Positions 36,704 to 45,431 of a stretch of 64,000 nt of DNA are shown piece by piece. Numbering within the stretch: position 1 is the first letter of the stretch; every line of letters begins with the position of its first letter. The position numbers were made by a program, and so were the translations under genes. The notes beneath the pieces were generated by a model. It was not told where the DNA came from and did not search any database. It saw only the letters and a list, made by a program, of their open reading frames with translations. This stretch comes from Rhodopseudomonas rhenobacensis (GTDB lineage Bacteria > Pseudomonadota > Alphaproteobacteria > Rhizobiales > Xanthobacteraceae): assembly GCF_014203125.1 (NCBI RefSeq), contig NZ_JACHIH010000031.1:1-64000 (forward strand). The letters run 5' to 3'.

Positions 36704-38547
36704 TGGCCATGGCTTGGACGATCATTATCGCCAGTAGCGACCCCGCACAGCTCGAGCTGTTGAACAATGTGGCCTCCGCGATCAGCGTCGATCTGGCAGA
36801 AGGAGCTACGATTCGTGAGGCCGAGTCGATCGCCGCCTTGGTGAGGCAATACGGTCGTGTCCGCGATCACAGCCTCGCGCTGCTGATTGTCACCGCACCG
36901 CTGATCGACGACAGGCCCCAGGCGGCGCCTGATCCGCATCCCGGCCTTACCCATATCGCGGGCTTGCAGGCCTCCCCGTCCCCGGCGGCCTGCATCCTGA
37001 TCTCGCAGGAAATCGATCATCTGCAGAACGTCCAGGAGATGCCGCGGTGTGAGATGCTGCCGCTCCAAGTCGGGACCAACTACGTCAAGCAATGCAAGAA
37101 CCTGGCGCGCAAGCTCGGCGTCGGCACGAGCCAGGACGATCCCACTCTGGCCCCGGACGTCGCGAACCGCAATGCCACGGACGCCGCTGCGCCGGAGATG
37201 CTCCAGCCCGCCGCTCGTTGTGCATGGATCGACATCGCCGTACCGCAGTCGCTCCATGGCACCATCGGATTGCAAATCGTTGATCCCGCCGAGCCGCTAT
37301 CGCGCACCACGCCGGTGGATTTTCTCCGCGCCGACATCGATGATGTCATGAACCGATCCCGCGACTTGACCGATTACCTGTCTAAGGCGCTGGCCTCGGG
37401 TCAAGAAATCCGCGGCGAGTGGGAAACGCAATACCGTGATTTGGGCGACCGTATCTATCGAATGCTCTGGAAGAAGCCGTTCGACAGCACGTATTCTTTC
37501 GCCATAGGAAAGGTCGGTGCCGACAACGTCCGGATCAGGTTCGGTCTCGCGCCGGAGTTGATGGAGGGGCTGTGGGAAGCGGCGTTCAACGAAGACGGGA
37601 GGTATTACCTGGTCTCGAAGAACACCGTCGCGCGACGGCTCGCATTAGGTGCATGGGAGGGGGTTCCGATGACGAAGCCCGGTGGCGAGGAGCTTCGCAT
37701 CCTGTTCGTCAAATCGCAGGTGACGGACAATTCTCGTCCGGACGGGCCGAACGACGCGCTGTGGCGCGAATATATCACCGACATCGGTCCAAAGCTGCCA
37801 CGTCTTAAGCATCTGGATGAAGAGCTGGAGGCGCTCGAGGCGGTGAGGGACTCCCTTGCTCAGATGCCGAGGTCGGATGGAAACAAACCCAAGACGCTAT
37901 CGATCAAAACGATCACCCGCAGACTCGACTCGCGAAAGAAGGGATCGCTGGCCGACGATATGGAACGCGAACTCGCCACGCCTGGAAGCTATGACGTGGT
38001 GCTGTTCGCAGGTCATGCGCTGTTTGCCCCCGGCCGCCCCGGCGGCGACCAACGCGGTTACTTGGTGTTTTCCGGCCACCCTGCCCCGAAGGCGGTGCCG
38101 ATCGCGGTGGTCGCCGAATGGCTGAAGAAAGCCGGCGTGCAACTCGTGCATTTGAGTTGCTGCCGCAGCGCCGCGGCGCGCACGGCGATGGAATTTGCCC
38201 AGAACGGCATCGCCATGACGATCGGCTTCACCTGGGATCTGGATGACCAAAAGGCCGTCGACTTCACCCAACGGTTCTATACCGAGTTGCTGAGCGATAG
38301 TCGGCTGAATGTCTGCAAGGCCTTTGCATCGGCCCGACGCCGGCTGCTCAATCAATATGCCAATGGCGATCCGATCTGGGCCTCGCCGGTTCTGGTCGCC
38401 CAGCCGCAGAGTTGCGCTCATGTCGAAGGCATGCTGCGCCTTCCGTTGCGGAAATCACCTCTGCTCGCGGCGCCGATCGCCCGTCGCCGGAAAGCGCAGG
38501 CTGCGGGCAAGGAGCCGCCTCCGGCGGCAGGTTCGACGATGATTTAG
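36703..38547 (+). CDS. Pseudo-receiver fused to CHAT (caspase-like) protease
   Basis: 614 aa. The N-terminal 130 residues look like a response-regulator receiver (AWTIIIASSDPAQLELL), but the phospho-Asp strand reads LALLIVTAPL with no Asp. From about 220 on it follows the CHAT peptidase pattern: IRFGLAPELMEGLWEAAF, then the catalytic His438 in VVLFAGHALF and the catalytic Cys487 in VHLSCCRSAAAR (Cys486 precedes it), then a C-terminal DPIWASPVLV strand. CHAT proteases are separase/caspase relatives often used in stress and anti-phage responses. Translationally coupled to the sensor, so the two likely form a complex. Confidence 0.78.
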   Translation: MAMAWTIIIASSDPAQLELLNNVASAISVDLAEGATIREAESIAALVRQYGRVRDHSLALLIVTAPLIDDRPQAAPDPHPGLTHIAGLQASPSPAACILISQEIDHLQNVQEMPRCEMLPLQVGTNYVKQCKNLARKLGVGTSQDDPTLAPDVANRNATDAAAPEMLQPAARCAWIDIAVPQSLHGTIGLQIVDPAEPLSRTTPVDFLRADIDDVMNRSRDLTDYLSKALASGQEIRGEWETQYRDLGDRIYRMLWKKPFDSTYSFAIGKVGADNVRIRFGLAPELMEGLWEAAFNEDGRYYLVSKNTVARRLALGAWEGVPMTKPGGEELRILFVKSQVTDNSRPDGPNDALWREYITDIGPKLPRLKHLDEELEALEAVRDSLAQMPRSDGNKPKTLSIKTITRRLDSRKKGSLADDMERELATPGSYDVVLFAGHALFAPGRPGGDQRGYLVFSGHPAPKAVPIAVVAEWLKKAGVQLVHLSCCRSAAARTAMEFAQNGIAMTIGFTWDLDDQKAVDFTQRFYTELLSDSRLNVCKAFASARRRLLNQYANGDPIWASPVLVAQPQSCAHVEGMLRLPLRKSPLLAAPIARRRKAQAAGKEPPPAAGSTMI

Positions 38548-38645
38548 CGCTTCTCGGTGCTCCACGAGCGCCGCACCACGACTTGGTCTCGCCGGCCCGC
38601 CGAGCACGGCGGTCGAGGCGCGTGAGCCGTCGCGGCAGTCATCCC

Positions 38646-38675
38646 GGGGCCTTGGACATCGGGGCCTTGGACATC
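38646..38675. repeat. Two tandem copies of a 15-bp unit
   Basis: GGGGCCTTGGACATC occurs twice back to back in the 147-base gap between the convergent CHAT and metallo-hydrolase genes. A recent slippage duplication in non-coding DNA is the simplest explanation. Confidence 0.6.
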
Positions 38676-38694
38676 GAGCACCGTGGCCGGCGGG

Positions 38695-39798
38695 TCATTC
38701 GCTCAATGTCAGTGTGACATGGTGCCGGGCACCGTCGAGCATCATGACCTGATAGTTGTAGTCGGACGGTTTGAGCGTTCTCTTCAGCTTCTTCGAGGCG
38801 GCACTTTCATTGGTGAACAGCAAGGTGATACGCCGCCCCTGCTGGTGCGCGGTCTCGACGATCCCCTTGAGCGTTTCATAATCTGGATTGCCGTCCCTGC
38901 CGTCGGCGGAGAGCACGTAGGTGTCGGCGGTGATCGCCTCGAAGAAGGCGCGCGTGGCATTTCGGTCGCTGCCGTGGTGCTGGACCTTCAAGACGTCGAC
39001 GTGCAGCTTGCCGCTGTCGCTGAGTTTTGCGGCGCGCAGGCCGTCGATGATATGATCCCCGCGCGCATCGCCGGTGAGCAACACGGTTCTGCCGTCACAA
39101 CTGGCGAGCACAACGATGCTGCTCAGGTTCGGGATGCTGCTGTCCGCGGTGGCTGCGGCGGCCGGATCCGAGGTCATTTGCTCCGCGGCTTTTTCCAGCC
39201 AGGCCAACCACTCGGCACGAAGTTTGCCGAGGTTGTCCCGATCGGGGCCGGCGATCCTCAATTCGAGCGGCGCCAGTGTCACAACCGCAGCGGTTTCGAC
39301 CATGATGAGGTCGTCCGGGAATCCCGCATTGATCGGGATCGCGAGCTTGCGGCCCATCCGACGCAGCCAGTTGCCTTCTTTCAATCCATAGAACGCATCC
39401 GCCGACAGCGGCATCGCCACCTCGGCCATGTCGGCCGTCATCATCAGCGACTGCATGCGCTGCGCCAAGTCCCCGGTCGGGTCGAGCGTGCGATCGAAGG
39501 AATTATGCCACAGCCCACCGATGCGCTGCCGCGGTTCGCGCTCGCTCACCGTGTCGCTCTCGATCGCCGCCAACAGCTCGAGCACCCCGACGATATGATC
39601 GGTGTCGATATGGCTGATCACCACGAGGTCGAGCTTGCCGCCGTCGCCGACGATGTCCTGCAGCGCCGGCGCCAAGTCGGCGGCGTAATTGCCCGGCGGT
39701 CCGCCGTCGATCAGGACGAAGTGCGGCACCTGCTTCGAGCCGGCCTCGAGAACCAGGCAATCGCCGAACCGGGCCTGGACGACGTGCAGCTTGAACAT
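38695..39798 (-). CDS. ComEC-like metallo-beta-lactamase-fold hydrolase
   Basis: 367 aa from ATG at 39798. Begins MFKLHVVQARFGDCLVLEA and has the metal motif S-H63-I-D65-T-D67-H68, a variant of HxHxDH with Asp in place of the second His, then LLTGDARGDHI and VLKVQHHGSDRN as in ComEC/Rec2-type nucleases and hydrolases. No signal peptide, so it acts in the cytoplasm. Starts 13 bases after the subtilase stop and is surely co-transcribed with it. MBL-fold partners next to proteases are a recurrent theme in bacterial conflict systems (family knowledge); substrate unknown. Confidence 0.8.
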   Translation of the reverse strand: MFKLHVVQARFGDCLVLEAGSKQVPHFVLIDGGPPGNYAADLAPALQDIVGDGGKLDLVVISHIDTDHIVGVLELLAAIESDTVSEREPRQRIGGLWHNSFDRTLDPTGDLAQRMQSLMMTADMAEVAMPLSADAFYGLKEGNWLRRMGRKLAIPINAGFPDDLIMVETAAVVTLAPLELRIAGPDRDNLGKLRAEWLAWLEKAAEQMTSDPAAAATADSSIPNLSSIVVLASCDGRTVLLTGDARGDHIIDGLRAAKLSDSGKLHVDVLKVQHHGSDRNATRAFFEAITADTYVLSADGRDGNPDYETLKGIVETAHQQGRRITLLFTNESAASKKLKRTLKPSDYNYQVMMLDGARHHVTLTLSE

Positions 39799-39811
39799 GC
39801 GCAGGGCCTCT

Positions 39812-42157
39812 TCAGGGCATCGCCGTGAGCTCGCCTCGCAGATCGCCGGTAACGACCAGCGCAAACGTCTGCGGCGGTTGCACGAGATCGATCGCGGTTA
39901 CCGCGATGGTGTAGAGGCCGGGAGGCGGCGGCTCGATCCGGACGATCTGAACGTTGTTCTTGGGATCGCCGATCATGCCGGCGACATTGTAGGTGGCCGC
40001 CGCATCCGAGTTGCCGACGTATTTCTTTCTGGCCGGATTGTCGACCAGCAGCAACAGCAGGTTTTGCACCGACTTGTAGCCGACGTCGGTCCAGGCCAGG
40101 CAGACGCGCAGCGGCAGCCGGTCGCCGACCTCGATCTGATAGCGGAATCTCTCGGTCCCCTTGAACGTCCGCTCCGGCTTCTTCCAGGTGTCGTCGAACG
40201 CCAATTTCAGCTCTGGCGACATGGCGCTGGGAATGCTCGCGGCCATGTCGACCCGGCCGAATCCCTGATGGAAATTCGGATCTCCCTTCAGCTTCGCTGT
40301 GGCATCGGCGCCGGTGAGGTGCCGCGTCCCGTTGATCAGCGTCGCCTTGAGCAACGCAGCGCTCGGTGTCGGCCAATTCGCCCGGGTGACGTAATACTCG
40401 CGCGCCAACGCGGCGCAACCCGCCACAAAGGGCGCCGCCATGCTGGTGCCGCCCATGAAGGCATAGTGCTCGTTGTTGGGCCAGGCGCCCCAGAACTTGA
40501 AGAGAGGCGCCCGGCTCGATCGCGCTGCCGCGATGTCGGTGCCGGGCGCCACGACATCCGGCTTGATCTGAGTGGCTTCGGTCGGCCCACGGCTGCTGAA
40601 GGCGGCCAGGCAGTTCTCGTCGCCCGAGACCGGCTGACTCGCCAGCGGATCATGCGGATAGCGATCCGCCCAGGCCTCGCCCCAGGTCAGGTTCGAGTAG
40701 CCGCCCTTCTTGCGGGTGCTGCGACTGGCGCCGACCGTCAGGGCATTCTTGGCGGTTGCCGGCGATGCCACGCTGGGCCAATCGACAAAGCCGGGGTCGG
40801 CGTTGATCTGTGCGCCGGAGATCCGCGGCACCCCGATGCCGTCGTTGCCGGCCGCGATGACGATCAGCATGTCGGGATTGTCGTAGACGAAACGGTCGAC
40901 GTCGCGCGACGTCGGCGCATAGCGAGCGTAGCCGAAAGCCCCCCAGCTATTATTGTGGATGCGGACGCCTCGGTCATAGGCCTCCTGAAAAAGTCGCTTG
41001 AGATCGCTCGGCAAGCCGCCGAGGCGTCCCTTGGCATCGAGGATCGACTGGAAGAACAGCTTGGCCTTCGGCGCGGCGCCGCGAATCTCGCCGTTCGACT
41101 GTCGTCCGTCACCGAGCGCGCAGCCGGCGACGTGGGTGCCGTGGCCTTCGGGATCGCTGTGATCGCCCGGGCGTCCCAGCGCCGAGATCCCGACGATACG
41201 ACCGGCGAAATCCGGATGGCGATCGTCGATTCCGGTATCGGCGATGCCGATCAGCTGCCCCTCGCCTTCGAGGTCGAGCCCCGGCCCCTCCTGCCGCTCG
41301 ATCCGCAGCAGTTCGCAAGCGATGCGATCGAGCGGACGGGCCGGAAGAATTTCGTCGATCGCAGCGACTTCAGGCAGCTTAGCGAGCTCCAGAACGTCCG
41401 CACCTCCTTGCGCCAAGGCGACCCGGATCAGATCTCCCTCCGCGGAGATCGGCTTGCGGCCGAGGCCGCGCAGCCATTTTACGACGGTCCTGAGATCCTC
41501 GGCACGATGCAGCCGCACCGCGTGCAGCAGCACATGCAGCGCGGCGCCGGGCTGGGCGCTGCCTCGCACCGCGCGGGTGGCTGCGCTGATCGTTTCGTCG
41601 TCGGTGTAGAGGCGGATGGTGTCGACAAAGGCCAGCGTCGCGCAAGCCCGCACACCTGTTTCGTTCAGGCGCGCCGTATAGGTGCTGTTCTTAAGTCGCT
41701 CGATCAGCGCAATGCCCTGCGCCGCAATAGCGGCGCGGCGCGGCTCGGTGAGCGGGCCGTGCAGCCGGACCACGTAGTACTGAAACCGGGTGGTATCGAT
41801 CGAGAGAATCTTGGCCTCGGGACTCTTGTCGGCAACCGAAACGGCAAGCGCCCCCGGGCGCTCCGCGGTCGCCGACCGCAATAACGCTGCGGCCGCAACG
41901 TCGCCGATGGAGTCACGCAGCGATGATCGCGTCGTGACGCTGCCGCGTGGCAAGGTCACGGATGCGGCGATCTGCTCGATCGGGGTGACGACCAAGCCTT
42001 TGTCGATCAAGGTCTTGATGTTCTCCTCGTCAATCACCCCCTCCACATAGCCCGCGGTCCATTCGGGCTCGGCAAGGGTCGCCGCCGCGACCGCGTTGCG
42101 GGCGGCGGTCTCTTCATCCTCGTGCATGAAGAAAGCTTTGACGCGGAACTTTGCCAT
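39812..42157 (-). CDS. Cytoplasmic subtilisin-like (S8) serine protease
   Basis: 781 aa from ATG at 42157 (MAKFRVKAFFMHEDEE); a longer frame to 42256 lacks support. Complete triad: Asp307 (IADTGID), His342 (HGTHVAG), Ser572 (GTSMAAPF), and the oxyanion Asn in AAGND. About 290 residues precede the catalytic domain and contain no signal peptide. A C-terminal beta domain (residues about 640-781) resembles a P/pre-peptidase module. Lack of a secretion signal argues for an intracellular regulatory or defence role rather than nutrient proteolysis. First gene of a two-gene operon with the metallo-hydrolase. Confidence 0.85.
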   Translation of the reverse strand: MAKFRVKAFFMHEDEETAARNAVAAATLAEPEWTAGYVEGVIDEENIKTLIDKGLVVTPIEQIAASVTLPRGSVTTRSSLRDSIGDVAAAALLRSATAERPGALAVSVADKSPEAKILSIDTTRFQYYVVRLHGPLTEPRRAAIAAQGIALIERLKNSTYTARLNETGVRACATLAFVDTIRLYTDDETISAATRAVRGSAQPGAALHVLLHAVRLHRAEDLRTVVKWLRGLGRKPISAEGDLIRVALAQGGADVLELAKLPEVAAIDEILPARPLDRIACELLRIERQEGPGLDLEGEGQLIGIADTGIDDRHPDFAGRIVGISALGRPGDHSDPEGHGTHVAGCALGDGRQSNGEIRGAAPKAKLFFQSILDAKGRLGGLPSDLKRLFQEAYDRGVRIHNNSWGAFGYARYAPTSRDVDRFVYDNPDMLIVIAAGNDGIGVPRISGAQINADPGFVDWPSVASPATAKNALTVGASRSTRKKGGYSNLTWGEAWADRYPHDPLASQPVSGDENCLAAFSSRGPTEATQIKPDVVAPGTDIAAARSSRAPLFKFWGAWPNNEHYAFMGGTSMAAPFVAGCAALAREYYVTRANWPTPSAALLKATLINGTRHLTGADATAKLKGDPNFHQGFGRVDMAASIPSAMSPELKLAFDDTWKKPERTFKGTERFRYQIEVGDRLPLRVCLAWTDVGYKSVQNLLLLLVDNPARKKYVGNSDAAATYNVAGMIGDPKNNVQIVRIEPPPPGLYTIAVTAIDLVQPPQTFALVVTGDLRGELTAMP

Positions 42158-42526
42158 GCGCGGATCTCCGCACTTTGCAGTCGTCTCGAACGGATCAGCG
42201 ACATCTCGGCGGATCGGGACCCGAAGGCAGAACTCACATGAAAGCCGCCGATGCACGGCGACAAAAGTGATTAGCAGGCGATATTTGGCATGTTACCCGG
42301 CCAATGAACCTCTGATTGCATAACACGCTGAACGCAATCGTGCAATTGAACTTCCCGCGGCGGTCCTAGCTACTGAGGCTGAAGGCGGAATTTGCCCTCG
42401 CGGCTTTGCTTGGGCGTTCCGCCCATCCCCCTCGGCCGTCCGCCGCTGACTTTCGGCTTGCCTCGCTCGCTTAATATGTTACTGATATGTCAGTTGCCAA
42501 AAACTCATCAATCGGGAGGCCGCCGC
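42158..42526. other. Divergent promoter region
   Basis: 369 bases between the subtilase gene (minus) and the hydroxylase gene (plus). It contains the first 23-bp catabolic-regulon element (42471-42493) and a TTGCCT box just upstream of it. I see no gene; the protease promoter is presumably in the relatively AT-rich stretch 42270-42350. Confidence 0.55.
42471..42493 (+). promoter_or_regulatory. 23-bp regulon element, copy 1 (hydroxylase operon)
   Basis: Reads nTArTryrTyACT followed by rrwAyrTCAs in the direction of transcription, ending 33 bases before the hydroxylase ATG. The same element occurs at 52765-52787 and 57329-57351. A TTGCCT box lies 7 bases upstream, so the element covers the -10 area, as expected for a repressor site. 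GntR proteins at 45432 or 52942 are the likely readers (inference). Confidence 0.6.
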
Positions 42527-43318
42527 ATGGAACTCGTTCAGACCGTGATGTCCGATCGACAGCGCAACTACCGCGCGACTTATCGGGAACGCGTCGCCGG
42601 CTGGTACAATGGCTGGCTGCACGTGGTGCTGATCTACACCATCGGCTTCACCGCGCTTTATGTGTACACGGCGAACATTCACCAGGTGCGCGCCTGGGAA
42701 TGGCTGACCGTGCCGGCGGTGTTCCTGATCGCGAATTTCTTCGAGTGGGCGGTGCATCGCTACGTGATGCACCGGCCGTCCAACATCCCGGTGCTGCGCG
42801 CGGTCTACAGCCGCCACACCTTGATGCATCACCAGTTCTTCACCGAAGAAGAGATGCGGTTCGGCGACCACCATGATTGGCGGGTGACGTTCTTTCCGCC
42901 ATATGCGCTCGTGGTATTCACCTTCATGTCGATCCCCGCGGCACTCGTGGCGGGCTACGTGGTCTCGCCGAATGTCGGCTGGCTGCTGATCACCACGACA
43001 ACGTCGATGTATCTGATCTACGAGATGATGCATTTCTGCTGTCACGTCGAGGACAACTGGTTCGTCCGCAACGTGCCGTTCGTCAACACGATCCGCCGGC
43101 ACCATACCGCGCATCACAATCAGTCGATCATGATGGAGCGGAACATGAACCTGACCTTCCCGGTGATGGACTATCTGTTCGGCACCTCGGATCTCGACCG
43201 CGGCCTGCTCGGGCATCTGTTCAACGGCTACGACACCCGCTTCGTGAAGACCAACATGCGGCGGACCGCACGCACGCCGCGGGTCGCGACGACGACGCTG
43301 CAGCGATCCGAAGCCTGA
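42527..43318 (+). CDS. Sterol desaturase / fatty acid hydroxylase superfamily membrane protein
   Basis: 263 aa from ATG at 42527 with GGGAGG upstream. Non-haem di-iron membrane enzyme: His clusters HRYVMHR, HTLMHH, DHHDW, HFCCH and RRHHTAHH in the expected order, between about four membrane helices. Would hydroxylate or desaturate an alkyl or terpenoid chain using oxygen. First gene of an operon ending in alcohol dehydrogenase, which would oxidise the product. Confidence 0.88.
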   Translation: MELVQTVMSDRQRNYRATYRERVAGWYNGWLHVVLIYTIGFTALYVYTANIHQVRAWEWLTVPAVFLIANFFEWAVHRYVMHRPSNIPVLRAVYSRHTLMHHQFFTEEEMRFGDHHDWRVTFFPPYALVVFTFMSIPAALVAGYVVSPNVGWLLITTTTSMYLIYEMMHFCCHVEDNWFVRNVPFVNTIRRHHTAHHNQSIMMERNMNLTFPVMDYLFGTSDLDRGLLGHLFNGYDTRFVKTNMRRTARTPRVATTTLQRSEA

Positions 43319-43328
43319 ACGGTCGGCA

Positions 43329-43727
43329 ATGAGCCAGCTCGAGCCCCATGTCGCCGCGCTGCTCTGGTTCGTTGTGGCGTGGAGCGTGTGCTGCCTCGGG
43401 TTTCTGCAACTCGCCGGGATGTATCCGCTGAAGGCCCGGGCCGCGGACGTGCCCGTGCCGCTGGTGATCGGCAGCACCGTGTTGTGGCTGGCGCTGTCGA
43501 TCGCAGCGCTGGCCTACGCCATCACCGAACTGCGTTGGAGCAGCATCGTCATTGTCGGAGGTCTGCTGTGTCTGTTCCTGCCCGAGGCGTTTCAGGCGAT
43601 CCCGGCGCGCTGGCGGAACAGTCCGGCCGGGCTCGCCGTCACCGGGCTCGTCCTCGCCGCGACGCTGCTGGCGCTCGGCGGCTTCGCGTCGAACTCGGTC
43701 GCATCCGTTCTGCAATCCATCGGCTGA
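43329..43727 (+). CDS. Four-helix membrane protein of unknown function
   Basis: 132 aa, four predicted membrane segments (for example LWFVVAWSVCCLGFLQLA, SSIVIVGGLLCLFLPEAF). No family recognised. 10 bases after the hydroxylase stop, so co-transcribed; could be an accessory or electron-transfer partner of the hydroxylase. Confidence 0.7.
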   Translation: MSQLEPHVAALLWFVVAWSVCCLGFLQLAGMYPLKARAADVPVPLVIGSTVLWLALSIAALAYAITELRWSSIVIVGGLLCLFLPEAFQAIPARWRNSPAGLAVTGLVLAATLLALGGFASNSVASVLQSIG

Positions 43728-43752
43728 CAACTTCAAATTCCGGAGACCATCC

Positions 43753-43950
43753 ATGCCGCATCACATCAAGCTGCTTCTCTCGCTGGGCTGTCTGCTGACC
43801 GCGGCGGCCGCCTATGTCTACATGGCGCGCACCGGGCAGACCGGCCCGAGCTACGCCGTCGCCTTCCTGGGCGTGTTCGCCACCATCGCCATGTGGGTGT
43901 TCCCCGAGGTGATGAAGAAGGGCGATCGCAACCGTCCGGCGCGGTCGTGA
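43753..43950 (+). CDS. Two-helix small membrane protein
   Basis: 65 aa with two membrane segments (LLLSLGCLLTAAAAYVYMA and AVAFLGVFATIAMWVFPEV) and a basic C-terminus. Begins 25 bases after the previous gene, with CGGAG upstream. Unknown; conserved position in the hydroxylase operon would suggest a structural role. Confidence 0.65.
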   Translation: MPHHIKLLLSLGCLLTAAAAYVYMARTGQTGPSYAVAFLGVFATIAMWVFPEVMKKGDRNRPARS

Positions 43951-43964
43951 TCGGGAGCCGGCAG

Positions 43965-44261
43965 ATGACGCATTACATCGGCGATCGAACCATCGACGGA
44001 ATTTCGGTCGCGGCCGACGGCAAGCCGCTGTCGCCGTATTACGATCAGCTCGCGCTGACCGACCGCGGCTTCGAGTGGAGCTACGAGGGGCCGGAGCCGG
44101 CGCAGCTGGCCTTTGCCTTGTTGTACGACCATCTGCACAACGCCGAGCGGGCCAAGGCGCTGCACCGCCCGTTCATGAAGAACATCGTGGCCAATTTCGA
44201 CAACGTCTGGGAACTCACCTCCGACGATATCGACGCTTCGATCAAGGCGCTCGGCGCCTGA
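43965..44261 (+). CDS. DUF6166-like small protein
   Basis: 98 aa from ATG at 43965 with GGGAG at 9 bases. Pattern YIGDRTIDGISVAADGKPL...FEWSYEGPEPAQLAFALLYDHL...FMKNIVANF matches the DUF6166 type as I recall it. Soluble. Starts 14 bases after the previous stop. Function unknown. Confidence 0.7.
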   Translation: MTHYIGDRTIDGISVAADGKPLSPYYDQLALTDRGFEWSYEGPEPAQLAFALLYDHLHNAERAKALHRPFMKNIVANFDNVWELTSDDIDASIKALGA

Positions 44262-44294
44262 GCCGACGCCGCTTGGCGGCACTGGAAACAATCG

Positions 44295-45404
44295 ATGGGA
44301 CCACAGTTTCGCGCCGCGGTGCTGCACGGGGTCGGCACGCCGTTGGCGATCGAACAGGTCGTCGGCGCCGCGGTCGGCCCCAACGACGTCAGAGTGCGGA
44401 TCCGCGCCGCCAGCCTGTGCCACACCGATCTGGAAGTCATCGACGGATCGTTGCGCTACCCGTTGCCGATGATTCTCGGCCACGAGGCCTCCGGGATCGT
44501 CGAAGAAAAAGGCGCCGACGTTTCCGGCCTGGCGGTCGGAGATCACGTCGTGCTGTCTTGGAATCCGCATTGCGGGCATTGCTTCCAATGCGACCGCGAC
44601 CAGCCGATCCTGTGCGACGGCTATCTCGACGCCGGGCCGCGCGGCCTGCACTTCGACAACACCTCGAAGGCGACGCTGGCATCGGGCACGCCCCTCACCC
44701 ATTTGATGTTTCTCGGCGCCTTTGCCGAGTGCTGCGTGGTTCCTGCGCAGCAGGCCATCGTGGTGCCGAAGCAGATTCCGTTCGATCGCTCCTGCCTGAT
44801 CGGATGCGGGGTGATGACCGGCGCCGGCGGCGCGCTGAACGTCGCCGATATCCGCCGCGGCGACACCGTCATGGTGTTCGGCTGCGGCGCGGTGGGCCTC
44901 GCGGCGGTCCAGGGCGCACGGCTCGCCGGCGCCGAACAGATCATCGCGGTCGACCTCGATGATGCGAAGCTGGCGATCGCCGCGCGCCTCGGCGCCACCC
45001 AATGCGTCAACGCAACAAGCACGGATCCGGTCGAAACAGCGCGCACCGCGACGCGCGGCCGCGGCGTCGACGTGGTGCTGGAATCCGCCGGCCACCCCAC
45101 CGCGTTCCAGCAGACCACCGAGGCGGTGCGGCTCGGCGGCCAGGTGATCTGGCTCGGCAAGATCGACGTCGCCCGCGACGTGCATTTCCGTTGGGGATCG
45201 CTGATGGGCGAAAAGCGTCTGCGGCGGTCGAGCTACGGCGGCGCGCGGCCGCGGCGGGACTTTTCGCTGCTCGCCAAGGCCTATCTCGACGGCCGCCTGC
45301 TGCTCGACGAGTTGATCACCCACCGCATGCCGCTGGAGCGCATTAACGACGGCTTCGATCTGCTGCGCGCCGGCAAGACCATCCGCACCGTGATCGAGTT
45401 CTGA
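44295..45404 (+). CDS. Zinc-dependent alcohol dehydrogenase (class III-like MDR)
   Basis: 369 aa. Catalytic zinc ligands in SLCHTD and LGHEASG plus Cys in LIGCGVMTGAG; structural zinc site CGHCFQCDRDQPILC with four cysteines; NAD-binding GCGAVGLAAVQGA with acidic VDLDD after strand 2, so NAD-specific. Oxidises an alcohol to an aldehyde. Last gene of the hydroxylase operon, which fits hydroxylation followed by oxidation of the same substrate. Confidence 0.9.
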   Translation: MGPQFRAAVLHGVGTPLAIEQVVGAAVGPNDVRVRIRAASLCHTDLEVIDGSLRYPLPMILGHEASGIVEEKGADVSGLAVGDHVVLSWNPHCGHCFQCDRDQPILCDGYLDAGPRGLHFDNTSKATLASGTPLTHLMFLGAFAECCVVPAQQAIVVPKQIPFDRSCLIGCGVMTGAGGALNVADIRRGDTVMVFGCGAVGLAAVQGARLAGAEQIIAVDLDDAKLAIAARLGATQCVNATSTDPVETARTATRGRGVDVVLESAGHPTAFQQTTEAVRLGGQVIWLGKIDVARDVHFRWGSLMGEKRLRRSSYGGARPRRDFSLLAKAYLDGRLLLDELITHRMPLERINDGFDLLRAGKTIRTVIEF

Positions 45405-45431
45405 AACGCCCGGCGCGCGCGCAGCGACGCT

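Noticed and set aside
38646-38675. Tandem 15-bp repeats as a short CRISPR array
   Set aside because: Only two direct copies with no spacer; no cas genes. No CRISPR array was seen anywhere in the window.
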